Shown piece after piece: positions 34,266-43,668 of a DNA stretch of 64,000 nt. The notes beneath the pieces were generated by a model. That model saw nothing but the letters and a program-made list of their open reading frames with translations, was not told the DNA's origin and did no database searches. Source of the stretch: BD2-11 sp965115885 (lineage in GTDB: Bacteria > Gemmatimonadota > Gemmatimonadetes > Longimicrobiales > Gaopeijiaceae); contig OZ220479.1 of assembly GCA_965115885.1 (NCBI GenBank), positions 1,922,001-1,986,000 on the forward strand, read 5' to 3'. How positions within the stretch are numbered: the stretch's first letter is position 1; each line of letters starts with the position of its first letter. A program made the position numbers and the translations under genes.

Positions 34266-37200
34266 CTAGAAAACCACCCGCAAGCCGGCGGTGATCGCCC
34301 TTCGCGGCCCGACGAACTGCGGGCGGTCGAAGAAAGTGGAATCCGTGTTGGTCCCCACCGTGTTGCCCGCCCGGCGGCGGCTCTGGTCCTCGGCGCCGTC
34401 GGTGCAATTTCCGGTCGACTCGTAGACCTGAACGCAATTCACGCGGTCGGTGAGGTTGTTGACGTTCACGAAGAAGCCGTAGCGGACGTTGTTGATGGTC
34501 CAGTCCTTTCGCGCCTGCAGGCTCAGGACCATGGACATGGGCATGCGCCCGCTGTAGCGGTCGAACTGATCGACTACCGAAAATCCCTCGAAGGACAGCG
34601 TGGGCGTGTACGGCAATCCGCTCGCCGCGGCGAAGATCACGGAGAGGTTGGTGTTGGCGAGCACGTCGCCGAACGGGATGTCGGGCACGTCGTCGCGCAC
34701 GGCGAGCCGCAGAACGCCGGTGAACTTGTGGGGGCTGTCGATTTCGCAGGGAATCTCGTCCCTGATGAAAGGATCCGCCTCCTCGGTCTGAGCCTCGAAT
34801 TCCCGCTCCGGATCCGCGGCGTTGGTGCGGCAGGCGGACAGACCGTAGTTCACGTCGAAGCCCCAATAGTTTTCCACGCGCCGCCGCAACGCGATCTCGA
34901 TCCCCCGGGTGGTCGCGAAGTCCTGGTTGGTCAGGATGGCGTAGTCGGGCGCGGAGAAGCCGTAGGTGGCGCCCGGGTCGATGACCGTGTAGGGCGGCTG
35001 GCCGACGCGCGCCACGCCGGTCAGGCCGCTCTGGTCCTTCGAGAAGATGACGGCCGAGAGCGCGTACTGTCCGTCGATCTCCTGCGAGTAGCCGATCTCG
35101 TAGGTCGTCGCTTGCTCGGTGACCAAGTGCGGATTGCCCAGGAAGGGCGTGGTGCCGGCGGACGCGTTCACGAAGATCGCGGGTCCGGCGGCGGTTCCCT
35201 CGCGCGGAGTGCCGATGCCCGAGTTCCGGTAGTTGTTGATCAGAATCGGGTTCTGCGACAGGCGCTGGAAGTTCAGGAAGAGGCTCGAGCTCTCCGTGAC
35301 CGGAAAGCTCACGCCGATGCGGGGCGAGAACTGCGAGCGGGTGTCCGCCTCGGAGAAGTCGTCGGAGGAAGCGATGCGCGCGGCCTCGTCGCGGACGTCG
35401 AAGGTGCAGCCGGCCAGCGTCCAGCTCGGGTCGGCCGAAAGCGTGGACGTGATCACGGTTTCGGTCTCCTCGTCGTACTCGCGAACCGCGACGTTCTGCC
35501 ACTGCGACGGATTGCTGCACACGTCGAGCGCGGTGGTGCCGTTGGTCGGATCGATGGGATCGGCGAAAAAGAGCCCGGTCGCCCTGCCGTAGTCGAAGCG
35601 CGCGCCCAGCTTGAGCGTCAGGAAATCGTATTCGATCTGGTCCTGGACGTAGACGGCGCCGTCCCAGGGCTGGGCCTCGAAGAGCTGGTGCAGCTTGACC
35701 ACGTCGTTCACGCCCACGTCCTGCCATTGGTCGTAGGTCAGATCGTGTCCTTGGTAGAACACGCCGGCGGAGATGTTGTGGTGGTCGGAGATCTGCGACT
35801 GGAAGTCGAAGCGCCCGGTGGTCGTCAGGACGCGTTCCCCCCCCCAGAAAGCGTCGGTTCCGGCGGTCGGCGTGTTGTTGTACACCGCGGGGCCGGGGGC
35901 GACGAATCCCCCGTCGAAGTTGGGATCCTCGTAGTGGTTCTCGAGGCAGACGCCGCTCACGACGTTGCAGGTTTCGCGGCCTTGGTCGAAGCGCCCCAAG
36001 GTGATCTTGTAGGCGGAGCGCCCGAAGGTGTGGTCCCAGCGCGCGATGAACAGGTTGCGGTCCAGCCGGAGCGAATTCTGCGCCAAGTTCTGGTAGTCCA
36101 GCGTTCTCGGGCGCGCCAAGTAGTAGGCGCTGTCGGTCGCGGTGGTCATGTAGTCGAGCGGATTGACGGCGAGGCTCCAGTCGAAGTCGAAGGGCTTGTA
36201 CTCGCGCTCGTATCCGGCCCAGGACACGTTCAGCTTGGCCGCCGGGGTGGCGTAGTAGGTGAGCTTGGCGTAGCCGTCCCGGACCTCGTCGAATCCGGTC
36301 GCCCGCCATCCGGGGATGACGTCGTTGGGGTTGGGCGTGTTGAAGCCGCTGGACGGATTGGACGGGTCGAAGACGTCGTCGTCGAACTCGTACGTGCGGG
36401 CCGCCCCGTACCTCTGCCTCCCGGCGACGAGAAACCGAAGCTTGTCGTCGGTCATGGGGACCGGCCCCGAGATGGCGCCCTCGAACATGTCGAACCCGCG
36501 GGTCCGGTCGTACCGGTTGCCGAGCCAGCCGCCGACTTGGGAGGAGCGGAACTCCAGCTCGCCCTGAAACTCGTCGGAACCCTCCGGCGTAGCGTAGTTG
36601 ACGACGCCCGAAAGGGCGTTGCCGTACTGGACGTCCAGCTGTCCGGTGAAGATCGCCACCTGTTCGATGGCCTTGTTGGTGATGTCGAAGGCCGGGCCAC
36701 CCAACGCGAAATTGTTGATCGGGATGCCGTCGATCATGACCGTCGTCTCGGCTCCGCGCCCCCCGCGGATGCGCAGGGCCGTGACTCCCTGACGTTGCTG
36801 CGCGAAGGAAACGACCGTGGTGTTGTCCTCCGGGACCTGCAGGAAGCCCTGCTCCAGCTCGAGCACGCCCATGATGTCGGTGACCGGCAGCGCGTCGATC
36901 TCGTCCTTGGAGATCATCTCGAGCGATCCGGTCTGTCCCTCCACCACCAGCGGAGTGCGGCTGGTGCTGACCACCACCTCGCCGAGCGCGATGGCCTCTT
37001 CGGCGAGTTGGAAGTTCTGCTGCGCGGTGACGTCGATGGACACGGAGACGTTCTCTCGGCGCTCGGTGGCGTAGCCGATGATCTCGGCGACCAGCGTGTA
37101 GGTGCCCGGAGGAACGTTGACGATGAAGTAGCGCCCGTTCTCCTGGGTCAGCGCTCCGCGTCCGGTCCCGTCGATGAAGACCGAAACGTTGGCGAGCGGT

Positions 37201-37331
37201 TGCCCCGTGACCCGATCCGTGACCACGCCGGTCATCTTTCCGGTTTGGGCGGCTGCGGGCGCGGCGGAGAACAGAACCGCCGCCGCGACGATCCCGAGCG
37301 GACCCGGGACCGCGGACAGAATACGCGTCAT
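34266..37331 (-). CDS. TonB-dependent receptor with carboxypeptidase-regulatory-like domain
   Basis: This 1021-residue outer-membrane receptor imports a ligand using energy from TonB/ExbBD. After the signal peptide (VLFSAAPAAAQ) comes a CarboxypepD-regulatory-like domain (TGVVTDRVTGQPLANVSVFI, about 30-115). The plug domain follows, with VTALRIRGGRGAETTVMIDG and YGNALSGVVNYATPEG. The remaining 750 residues form the 22-strand barrel ending in the aromatic GLRVVF. No SusD partner is present, so the substrate is open. ATG 37331 is preceded by AGGAGG at five bases. It heads the locus with the sorting-tail protein, PorV-like protein and barrel. A double hairpin with a U-run sits in its leader. Confidence 0.93.
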   Translation of the reverse strand: MTRILSAVPGPLGIVAAAVLFSAAPAAAQTGKMTGVVTDRVTGQPLANVSVFIDGTGRGALTQENGRYFIVNVPPGTYTLVAEIIGYATERRENVSVSIDVTAQQNFQLAEEAIALGEVVVSTSRTPLVVEGQTGSLEMISKDEIDALPVTDIMGVLELEQGFLQVPEDNTTVVSFAQQRQGVTALRIRGGRGAETTVMIDGIPINNFALGGPAFDITNKAIEQVAIFTGQLDVQYGNALSGVVNYATPEGSDEFQGELEFRSSQVGGWLGNRYDRTRGFDMFEGAISGPVPMTDDKLRFLVAGRQRYGAARTYEFDDDVFDPSNPSSGFNTPNPNDVIPGWRATGFDEVRDGYAKLTYYATPAAKLNVSWAGYEREYKPFDFDWSLAVNPLDYMTTATDSAYYLARPRTLDYQNLAQNSLRLDRNLFIARWDHTFGRSAYKITLGRFDQGRETCNVVSGVCLENHYEDPNFDGGFVAPGPAVYNNTPTAGTDAFWGGERVLTTTGRFDFQSQISDHHNISAGVFYQGHDLTYDQWQDVGVNDVVKLHQLFEAQPWDGAVYVQDQIEYDFLTLKLGARFDYGRATGLFFADPIDPTNGTTALDVCSNPSQWQNVAVREYDEETETVITSTLSADPSWTLAGCTFDVRDEAARIASSDDFSEADTRSQFSPRIGVSFPVTESSSLFLNFQRLSQNPILINNYRNSGIGTPREGTAAGPAIFVNASAGTTPFLGNPHLVTEQATTYEIGYSQEIDGQYALSAVIFSKDQSGLTGVARVGQPPYTVIDPGATYGFSAPDYAILTNQDFATTRGIEIALRRRVENYWGFDVNYGLSACRTNAADPEREFEAQTEEADPFIRDEIPCEIDSPHKFTGVLRLAVRDDVPDIPFGDVLANTNLSVIFAAASGLPYTPTLSFEGFSVVDQFDRYSGRMPMSMVLSLQARKDWTINNVRYGFFVNVNNLTDRVNCVQVYESTGNCTDGAEDQSRRRAGNTVGTNTDSTFFDRPQFVGPRRAITAGLRVVF

Positions 37332-37361
37332 GATCGCCTCCTTGAAACCTTGGGACCAGCG

Positions 37362-37394
37362 AAAAAGCGGGTGCGCCGCAACGGCGCGCCCGCT
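37362..37394 (-). terminator. intrinsic terminator hairpin in the TonB-receptor leader (possible attenuator)
   Basis: On the minus strand a 13-bp stem (agcgggcgcgccg / cggcgcacccgct, one G-T type mismatch, loop ttg) is followed directly by TTTTT. The T-run ends only 30 bases before the ATG at 37331, leaving room for the ribosome-binding site but not for a promoter. So the transcript of the receptor has to pass this hairpin. A second GC-rich hairpin lies just upstream (37402-37430). Confidence 0.7.
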
Positions 37395-37812
37395 ACCGAA
37401 ACCTTCGGCGCGGCGGATGCCGCGCCGAGGCTTCTTCGAGTTCGTCGTGGGGCTGTCTACCGCGGATGTGGATCGAACGAGGAATCGCGCCACAGGCACC
37501 CTCCATGGCCGTCGTCGATTCGGGCCGATTCGGAACGCTCCGGCACCATGCATCGTACCCTCTCCCCGGGCGTCGCGCAACATCGATTCCGCCGGCGAGC
37601 CGCCGCTCCGGTCGGCAGTCCCGGACGGGATCGTTGCGCCCTCGCGTCCCTCCCTTGCGCGCGTGCGGGACCCGGGACGCGCGCCCCGGGGTATCGCCGT
37701 CGTAGTCGCGCGATTTGCATCGATGGCGCTCGAGCGGACGCCCGGCCGCCATGCGCATGAATCCAGCCGGGATGTGTGACATGGTTCCGAAAGCCGTCCC
37801 CCCGACGACGAG
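37395..37812. promoter_or_regulatory. divergent intergenic region with leader hairpin (37402-37430)
   Basis: About 420 bases separate the receptor locus (minus strand) from the PBP gene (plus strand) and must hold both promoters. On the minus strand, 37402-37430 forms a stem of 12 pairs (cctcggcgcggc with gccgcgccgaagg, one bulge, loop atcc). Its arms share GCGCC stretches with the following terminator hairpin, so they could pair alternatively. A minus-strand frame of 121 codons spans the region (ending at 37393) but has arginine-rich non-coding character. No protein family or known riboswitch core is recognised. Confidence 0.45.
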
Positions 37813-39944
37813 ATGAAGGCCCCGACGTCGGCGTTGCGCGCGCTCGTCGCCGTTCCGGCGGTGTCGTGGGGCCTGCTGGCGGCGGCGGCGCTCGCCTGCG
37901 GGTTCATGTGGGGCTCTTGGCGGAACCTGTGCAACGACTGCCCCTCCATCGCCCAGATCCACAACTGGGAGCCCCGCCAGACCTCCAAGCTGCTCGCGCG
38001 CGACGGCCGACTCATCGCGGAGTTCGGCATCCAGAGCAGAACCCCGGTGGCGATCGGATCCCTGCCCTCCTTCGTTCCGGGAGCCTTCGTCGCGGTGGAG
38101 GACAAGCGCTTCTACCGCCACGGCGGCGTGGACCCGCTGGGCATCGCGCGCGCCGCGCGGGACGCGCTCCTCACGCGCTCGCTGGAGCACGGCGGGGGGA
38201 GCACGCTGACCCAGCAACTGGCGCGCAACATCTGGGACGAGGACATCGGCTTCGAGAAACGGATCCTGCGCAAGCTCAAGGAGGTGCAGGTGGCGCTGGA
38301 GCTGGAGCGCGCCTACGGGAAGGACCAGATTCTCGAAGCCTACATGAACCAAGTGAACTACGACGGCGTGTACGGCATCGAGGCCGCCGCCCGGAAATAC
38401 TTCGGCAAGGCGGCCACGCAGCTGAATCCCGCGGAAGCCGCGATGCTGGCGGCCATCCCCAACCGCCCGCGCCGCTACAACCCGTTCCTGAACCCGGAGC
38501 AGGCGCGGTCGCGGCGCGACTTGGTTCTGCGCCGCATGGCCGAGCAGGGCGTCGTCGGTCCGGAGGAGCTGGGACGGTGGTCCGCGATTCCGCTTCCGAC
38601 CCCCGCAACCGGGGACCGGGGACCGGTGGCGCCCTATTTCGAGGAATGGATCCGACAGATCCTGGACGACCGCTACGGGAGCCAGCTCTACACCGCGGGC
38701 CTCGAGATCCGGACCACGCTCGACCTGGACATGCAGTTCCTCGCCGAGCGGGCCATGGAATGGGGATTCCAGCGCATCGAGGAGCGGCCCGGCTTCGACC
38801 ACCCCCCGTACGAGGAGTTCGCGGAGGCCGCCGAAGCCTTCGAGACCCCGTACGTCCAAGGGCGATGATCGTCCTGGACCCGGCGACCGGCGAGGTGCTG
38901 GCGATGGTCGGGGGGCGGGACTTCGTCCACTCCAAGTTCAACCGCGCCACCCAGGCCCTGCGCCAGCCGGGCTCGTCGTTCAAGCCCTTCGTCTACGCCG
39001 CCGCGGTGGAGAGCGGAATTCCTCCCTCGCACGTCGTGGTCGACGCGCCGTTCGCCTACATGCAAGCGAGCGGCGAACCCTGGCTGCCCCAGAACTTCGA
39101 CGAGATCTTCAAGGGACCCATGACCATCCGCCAGGGGCTGCGGGAATCGCGCAACATGATCGCGATCCGGCTCGGATGGGACGACGTGGGCATCGAAACC
39201 GTCGCCCAGATGGCCACCCGGCTGGGGCTGAGCACGGACATCCCGCGCTACCCGTCGACCGCCATCGGCGCCGCGGAAGTCCTGCCCATCGACATGGCGA
39301 AGGCCTACGCCTCCTTCGCCACGCTCGGCACCCGCGTCGAACCCCACGGCATCCGGCGCGTGGAGAACGCCGGGGGCGAAGCGCTCTGGGAGCCTCAGCC
39401 GGAGGAGACCGCGGTCATGGACAGCTTGGAGGCGCGGGTCGTCGTGCACATGCTGGAGGACGTGGTCTCGAACGGAACGGGGTACACGGCCATCCGCATC
39501 GTCGCCCAGCTCCCGAACGAGGTCCCGGCGGCCGGCAAGACCGGAACCACCAACAACTCGACGGACGCGTGGTTCAACGGGTTCACCCCCGACCTGCACG
39601 CGCTCGTCTGGTTCGGGATGGACCAGCCCCGGGAAATCCGTCCCAACTCCACCGGCGGCGGGGACGCGGCTCCGGCGTGGGGCCGGTTCATGCGCAGCGT
39701 CTACTACGGATGGGAAGGCGACGAGACCCGTCCCGCCATCCCGCCGCTGCGGGAAATCCCCGAGCCCTGGCCGCTTCCCGAGACGCTCCTCCGGCTCGAG
39801 GTGGACGACAAGACCGGGCTTCTGGCCTCCGAGTGGTGTCCGGCGGTCCAGCGCTACCGCGAGATCTTCGTCCCCGGCACCGAGCCGACCGAGCCTTGCG
39901 ACGCCTCGCGGATCGTAGGCGGCGTGCCGCAGGAACCTCGCTGA
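37813..39944 (+). pseudogene. penicillin-binding protein 1A, split by a -1 frameshift
   Basis: This class A PBP would polymerise and cross-link peptidoglycan at the inner membrane. The first frame (ATG 37813) has a membrane anchor (GLLAAAALACGFMWGSW) and the complete glycosyltransferase domain (FVAVEDKRFYRHGGVDPLGI, GGSTLTQQLARNIW, YMNQVNYDGVYGIEAAARKY). It stops at 38868. The next frame continues without overlap in sense: MIVLDPATGEVLAMVGGRDF, then the transpeptidase SxxK (PGSSFKPF), SRN (RESRNMIAI) and KTG (AGKTGTTNNS) motifs, to 39944. One missing G in the run GGG at 38860-38862 explains the break (YVQGAMIV would be restored). All catalytic motifs are intact and the gene is normally important, so an error in the assembled sequence is more likely than gene loss. 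Confidence 0.9.
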
Positions 39945-40489
39945 CGGCGAAGCCGCCCCAACCCTTCCCCGCGGAGGATTCCGCGACACTTTCCGGCGGA
40001 AGGTCGGAACCGGTCGACCGCGGTCGGGAAGAGCTCGTTCGTCGAAGGACGCGTCGTCGGCACGAACGAACCCCTCGATCGTCCCGTTCGCGTTTCGTTG
40101 CCGCCGCGGTTTCCGTTCGCGGGCCGCCACGCCGTCCGTCGCGGCTCGCCGGATTCGCCTCGTCTCGGCCGGAGCGGACCGACGCCGATGGAGAAACGGG
40201 GTGGGGACCGCATGAAAGCGAAAAGCGGTTCCGGCGACAGGCTCGGAGATTCGGCGCGCCAGCCGCGGCAGGATTCGGCGGTTCCGTTCGCCGCCTCGCT
40301 CCAACCCTCGGTCCGGCTCCCGTTTCCCCCGCACCCGGGCGTTCGACCGGACGCGGACGGGATTTTCCCAGCGTCGTCCGCCCCATCCGCTCCGATCGCC
40401 GCCGGCCGGAACGACGATCGCCGGACGGAACGCGCACCCGCCCGGGCGAGGCGAAGACTTCGCACGGGACGCCCGAAAAAAAAACGGCT
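39945..40489. other. intergenic stretch between converging genes
   Basis: About 545 bases lie between the stops of the PBP gene (plus) and pyrimidine phosphorylase (minus). Open frames on both strands are arginine/proline-rich and match nothing. A nine-base A tract at 40469-40480 gives a U-run on the minus strand just after the phosphorylase stop, but only a weak four-pair hairpin precedes it. Nothing else is recognised. Confidence 0.5.
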
Positions 40490-41818
40490 TCAGAGCTTCT
40501 CGACTTCGTCGGCGGTCACCCGGTGGGACACCAGCGGCGGCGGCGGCGGCGGCGGCTCCCGGACGATCGGAACCGCCCGCCGAAGCGCTTCCGCCGCTCC
40601 GGCGGCGTCCCCGGACCCGGCAGCGTGCACGACCCCGAGAATTCGGCCCGCTTCGACCTCTTCGCCGACCCGGACCTCCAGCCGGAACCCGACGCCCCGG
40701 TCGATGGTCGCCCCGAGCCGCGTCCGGCCGCCGCCCAGCTCGACCACCCCGCGACCCAAGATCAGGGGATCGACGGCTCCTACGAATCCCTCCGACCGTG
40801 CGCGCACGGAACGGCGCACACGTCCCGCGGGCAACTTCTCGGGACGACGAATCGCCCGCGCGTCGCCGCCCTGAAGGGCGGCGACGCGCGCGAACCGTTC
40901 GAGCGGGCGGCCCGAGTCGAGCGTGGCCGCAGCCTGTGCGCGAGCGCCGGCGGCGTCGTCCGCAAGCCCTCCGACGACCATCATCTGGGCGACCAGGGCG
41001 AGCGTGACCTCCCTCACGTCGGGAGGACCGCCGCCGGCCAGGCATTCGAGCGCCTCCGCCACCTCCAGCGCGTTGCCTACGGCCCGCCCCAGGGGACGAT
41101 CCATGGCGGTCGCCAGAGCGACGGTCTCCACCCCGGCGCGTGCGCCGAGAATCGCCATGGTCCGCGCCAGCTCGAGCGCCCGGTCGATTTCGGGCAGAAA
41201 GGCGCCGGAGCCCGTTTTGACGTCGAGCACCAGCCCGGTCAGCCCCTCCGCGAGCTTCTTGCTCATGACGCTGGCCGCGATGAGGGGGATCGACGACACG
41301 GTTCCGGTCACCGAGCGCAGGTCGTAGAGCCGACGGTCGAGGGGCGCGATCTCCGGGGTCTGTCCGATCATCGCGAAGCGTTCCCGCTCCAGGATGGACA
41401 CGAAACGGTCCAGGGAGATGTCGGTCCGAAACCCCGGAATGGATTCCAACTTGTCGAGGGTCCCGCCGGTGTGCCCGAGTCCCCGGCCCGACATCATGGG
41501 AACGTAGAGCCCCAATTCGGCGGCGAGGGGGGCCAGAACCAGCGACACCTTGTCTCCGACGCCGCCCGTGGAGTGCTTGTCGACCCGCGGCCCGTCGAGA
41601 TGGTCGAGATCCAGGGAGGCTCCGGACGCGATCATGGAGTGCAGAAGGACGTCGAGCTCCTTCTTCGAAAGCCCTCGGAACCAGACCGCCATGAGAAAGG
41701 CCGCCATCTGGTAGTCGGGGACGTCGCCTTCCAGATACGCGTGGAGGAAGGCCTGCAGCTCTTCCGACTCCAGCTCCCGGTCGGCGCGCTTGCGCTCGAT
41801 GACGCGGACGGCGTTCAT
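40490..41818 (-). CDS. pyrimidine-nucleoside / thymidine phosphorylase
   Basis: This enzyme cleaves thymidine, uridine or deoxyuridine with phosphate to the base and (deoxy)ribose-1-phosphate in nucleoside salvage. The 442-residue product shows the phosphate-binding signature VDKHSTGGVGDKVS, SGRGLGHTGGTLDKLE, and LVLDVKTGSGAF with the C-terminal biotin-like fold (GEEVEAGRILGVVHA). The start at ATG 41818 is preferred to an upstream in-frame codon at 41908, since MNAVRVIERKR is the family start. It is divergent from ruvX with an 88-base shared gap. DeoA (thymidine) and Pdp (broad) cannot be separated from the sequence alone. The last residues include a run of prolines. Confidence 0.94.
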   Translation of the reverse strand: MNAVRVIERKRADRELESEELQAFLHAYLEGDVPDYQMAAFLMAVWFRGLSKKELDVLLHSMIASGASLDLDHLDGPRVDKHSTGGVGDKVSLVLAPLAAELGLYVPMMSGRGLGHTGGTLDKLESIPGFRTDISLDRFVSILERERFAMIGQTPEIAPLDRRLYDLRSVTGTVSSIPLIAASVMSKKLAEGLTGLVLDVKTGSGAFLPEIDRALELARTMAILGARAGVETVALATAMDRPLGRAVGNALEVAEALECLAGGGPPDVREVTLALVAQMMVVGGLADDAAGARAQAAATLDSGRPLERFARVAALQGGDARAIRRPEKLPAGRVRRSVRARSEGFVGAVDPLILGRGVVELGGGRTRLGATIDRGVGFRLEVRVGEEVEAGRILGVVHAAGSGDAAGAAEALRRAVPIVREPPPPPPPLVSHRVTADEVEKL

Positions 41819-41906
41819 GGACGGCGGAAACGGTCGACGCCGACCGGGCGGAGATGCGATGTTTGCAAGGCCACGGAGCTGTGGTTCCACGGGAGAACGG
41901 ACGCGC

Positions 41907-42341
41907 ATGCGGGTACTCGGAATCGATTATGGCGAACGGCGGATCGGTGTCGCAATCAGCGACCCGACCGGCACTTTCGCCACGCCCCTGCCCACGCTGA
42001 CCCGGCGGCGCGGGAAACGGCCGCCCGTGCGCGCGTTGCGGACGCTCGCGCGCGAACGCGACGCGGCCGCGCTGGTCGTCGGGCTCCCGCTCGCCGCCGA
42101 CGGGACCGAGACCGAGCGGTGCGACGAGGTGCGACGCTTCGGGGACCGGCTCGGTGGCGAACTGGCGATCGAGGTGTACTACGTCGACGAGCGCATGACC
42201 TCCGCGCACGCCGAGAAGGCGGTGCGGTCGCTCGCGCTGTCCCGCCGCGAGCGGGAGCGGAAGGAACGGGTGGATGCGGCGGCGGCCGCGCTGATTCTGC
42301 AGAGATGGCTGGACGCGGGAGGAGGGGAGCGTCGCAGGTGA
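41907..42341 (+). CDS. ruvX: Holliday-junction resolvase-like protein RuvX (YqgF)
   Basis: This 144-residue RNase H-fold protein, also called YqgF, is implicated in 16S rRNA 5'-end processing and was proposed as a Holliday-junction resolvase. The conserved acidic pattern is present: VLGIDYGERRIGVAISD at the start (D at position 6), VVGLPLAADGTE in the middle, and YYVDERMTSAHAE near the end with DAAAAALILQRWLD. The ATG at 41907 follows GGGAGA. The gene precedes mltG by 13 bases, an arrangement seen in many bacteria where cell-wall and rRNA functions share an operon. Confidence 0.93.
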   Translation: MRVLGIDYGERRIGVAISDPTGTFATPLPTLTRRRGKRPPVRALRTLARERDAAALVVGLPLAADGTETERCDEVRRFGDRLGGELAIEVYYVDERMTSAHAEKAVRSLALSRRERERKERVDAAAAALILQRWLDAGGGERRR

Positions 42342-42354
42342 CCGAGCGTCCCAC

Positions 42355-43668
42355 ATGACCGGGAGATGCGTGGAGGCCGTGCGAACGGCCGTCGCCGGGA
42401 TGCGGCGCAGGGCTCGCCGCGCCCTGGCGCTTGCGCGCGTCCCTCGAGGTCGCGCGAAGAGCGCCGCCGCCAGGCTCGCGCAAGGCGGCCGGTCGGTTCG
42501 GGCCGCCTTGGACGCCGCCAAGACGGACCTGCTCGAGCGGCACGCGCCGCGCGTCGTCTCTTCGCTCGGCAACGCAGCGACCGCCGCCGGTTCCGCGGTC
42601 CGGACAGCGGGCCGACGGGCCGCGTCCACGGGCCGGATGCGGATCGCGCTCGCGGCCGTCGCTTCCGCGATCCTGCTCGGCGGCGCGCCGGCGGCGCTCT
42701 GGCTGGCGTCGCCGGCCGGAACGCCCGGCGAGACGCCCGCGCGCGGCGAGACCGTGCCGTTCACGGTTCCGGCGGGCGCCGCTTTCGGGCAGATCACCGA
42801 CACGCTGGTCGCGCGCGGACTCGTCCGCCGCCCCCTGCTCTTCCGCGTCTACGGGCGGCTGCGGCGGGACGAGCGCAACATTCGTTCCGGCACCTACGCG
42901 ATCGACGCCGGAACCGGGTGGCCGAACCTGCTCGACGCGCTGGTGGAAGGCCGCGTCCGGATGGTCCCGGTCACCGTTCCGGAAGGCTACACCCTTCCCC
43001 GGATCGCCGCCCGCCTCGCCGACGTCACCGGGCTGACCGCCGACGCCGTGCGCGCCGGGCTGGAGGAGGAGGACGCCCACGCCCGCTGGAATCTGCCGGG
43101 GCCGGGGCTCGAGGGGTACCTGTTTCCGGACACCTACCTCTTCGCTCGGGGCGTCCCCTTGGAAGCCGTCGTCCGGGCGATGACCGAGCGCTACAGAAGC
43201 TACTGGACCCCGGCGCGGCTGGCGCGGGCGGAGGAGCTGGAGCTTTCGGAGCGGGAAGTGACGACGCTCGCGTCGATCGTCCAGGCGGAGGCGCGCGTGC
43301 CCTCCGAGATGCCCGCGATCTCGGCGGTCTACCACAACCGGCTGCGCGTCGGCATGCTCCTGCAGGCCGACCCCACCGTGCTGTACGCGCTGGGCGGTCA
43401 CCGTCCCCGCCTCCTCTTCGCCGCCATCGACTCCGTGGCCGGCAATCCCTACAACACCTACGCCCAGGGCGGGCTGCCTCCGGGCCCCATCGGCGCCCCG
43501 GGCGCCGACGCGCTGGACGCCGCGCTTCGCCCGGCCGAGGCGGACTACCTCTACTTCGTCGCCAACGCGGACGGCTCGCACACCTTTTCGCGCACCCTGA
43601 CCGAGCACAACCGGGCGGTCGCGCGGGCGCGGCGAGAGACGGCCCGAGCGGGCCCGGGCGGCGGATGA
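42355..43668 (+). CDS. mltG: endolytic murein transglycosylase MltG
   Basis: MltG cleaves nascent glycan strands at the inner membrane and so limits chain length. The 437-residue protein has one membrane helix at about 96-118 and a C-terminal YceG domain: FTVPAGAAFGQITDTLVARG (LysM-like), GPGLEGYLFPDTYLF, ASIVQAEARVPSEMPAISAV with the catalytic glutamate E312, and LLQADPTVLYALG. It ends with the typical YLYFVANADGSHTFSRTL. About 95 residues of arginine/alanine-rich cytoplasmic sequence before the membrane helix are unusually long. The stop overlaps the thiE start (ATGA), so thiE is coupled to it. Confidence 0.95.
   Translation: MTGRCVEAVRTAVAGMRRRARRALALARVPRGRAKSAAARLAQGGRSVRAALDAAKTDLLERHAPRVVSSLGNAATAAGSAVRTAGRRAASTGRMRIALAAVASAILLGGAPAALWLASPAGTPGETPARGETVPFTVPAGAAFGQITDTLVARGLVRRPLLFRVYGRLRRDERNIRSGTYAIDAGTGWPNLLDALVEGRVRMVPVTVPEGYTLPRIAARLADVTGLTADAVRAGLEEEDAHARWNLPGPGLEGYLFPDTYLFARGVPLEAVVRAMTERYRSYWTPARLARAEELELSEREVTTLASIVQAEARVPSEMPAISAVYHNRLRVGMLLQADPTVLYALGGHRPRLLFAAIDSVAGNPYNTYAQGGLPPGPIGAPGADALDAALRPAEADYLYFVANADGSHTFSRTLTEHNRAVARARRETARAGPGGG

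Noticed and set aside
37393..37755. Small protein gene in the TonB-receptor leader (121 codons, minus strand)
   Set aside because: The composition is arginine-rich with no ribosome-binding site or recognisable motif, and the frame continues antisense into the PBP gene.
40465..40495. Classical terminator after pyrimidine phosphorylase
   Set aside because: There is a nine-base U-run on the minus strand, but only a four-pair hairpin about 16 bases away, too weak to call.
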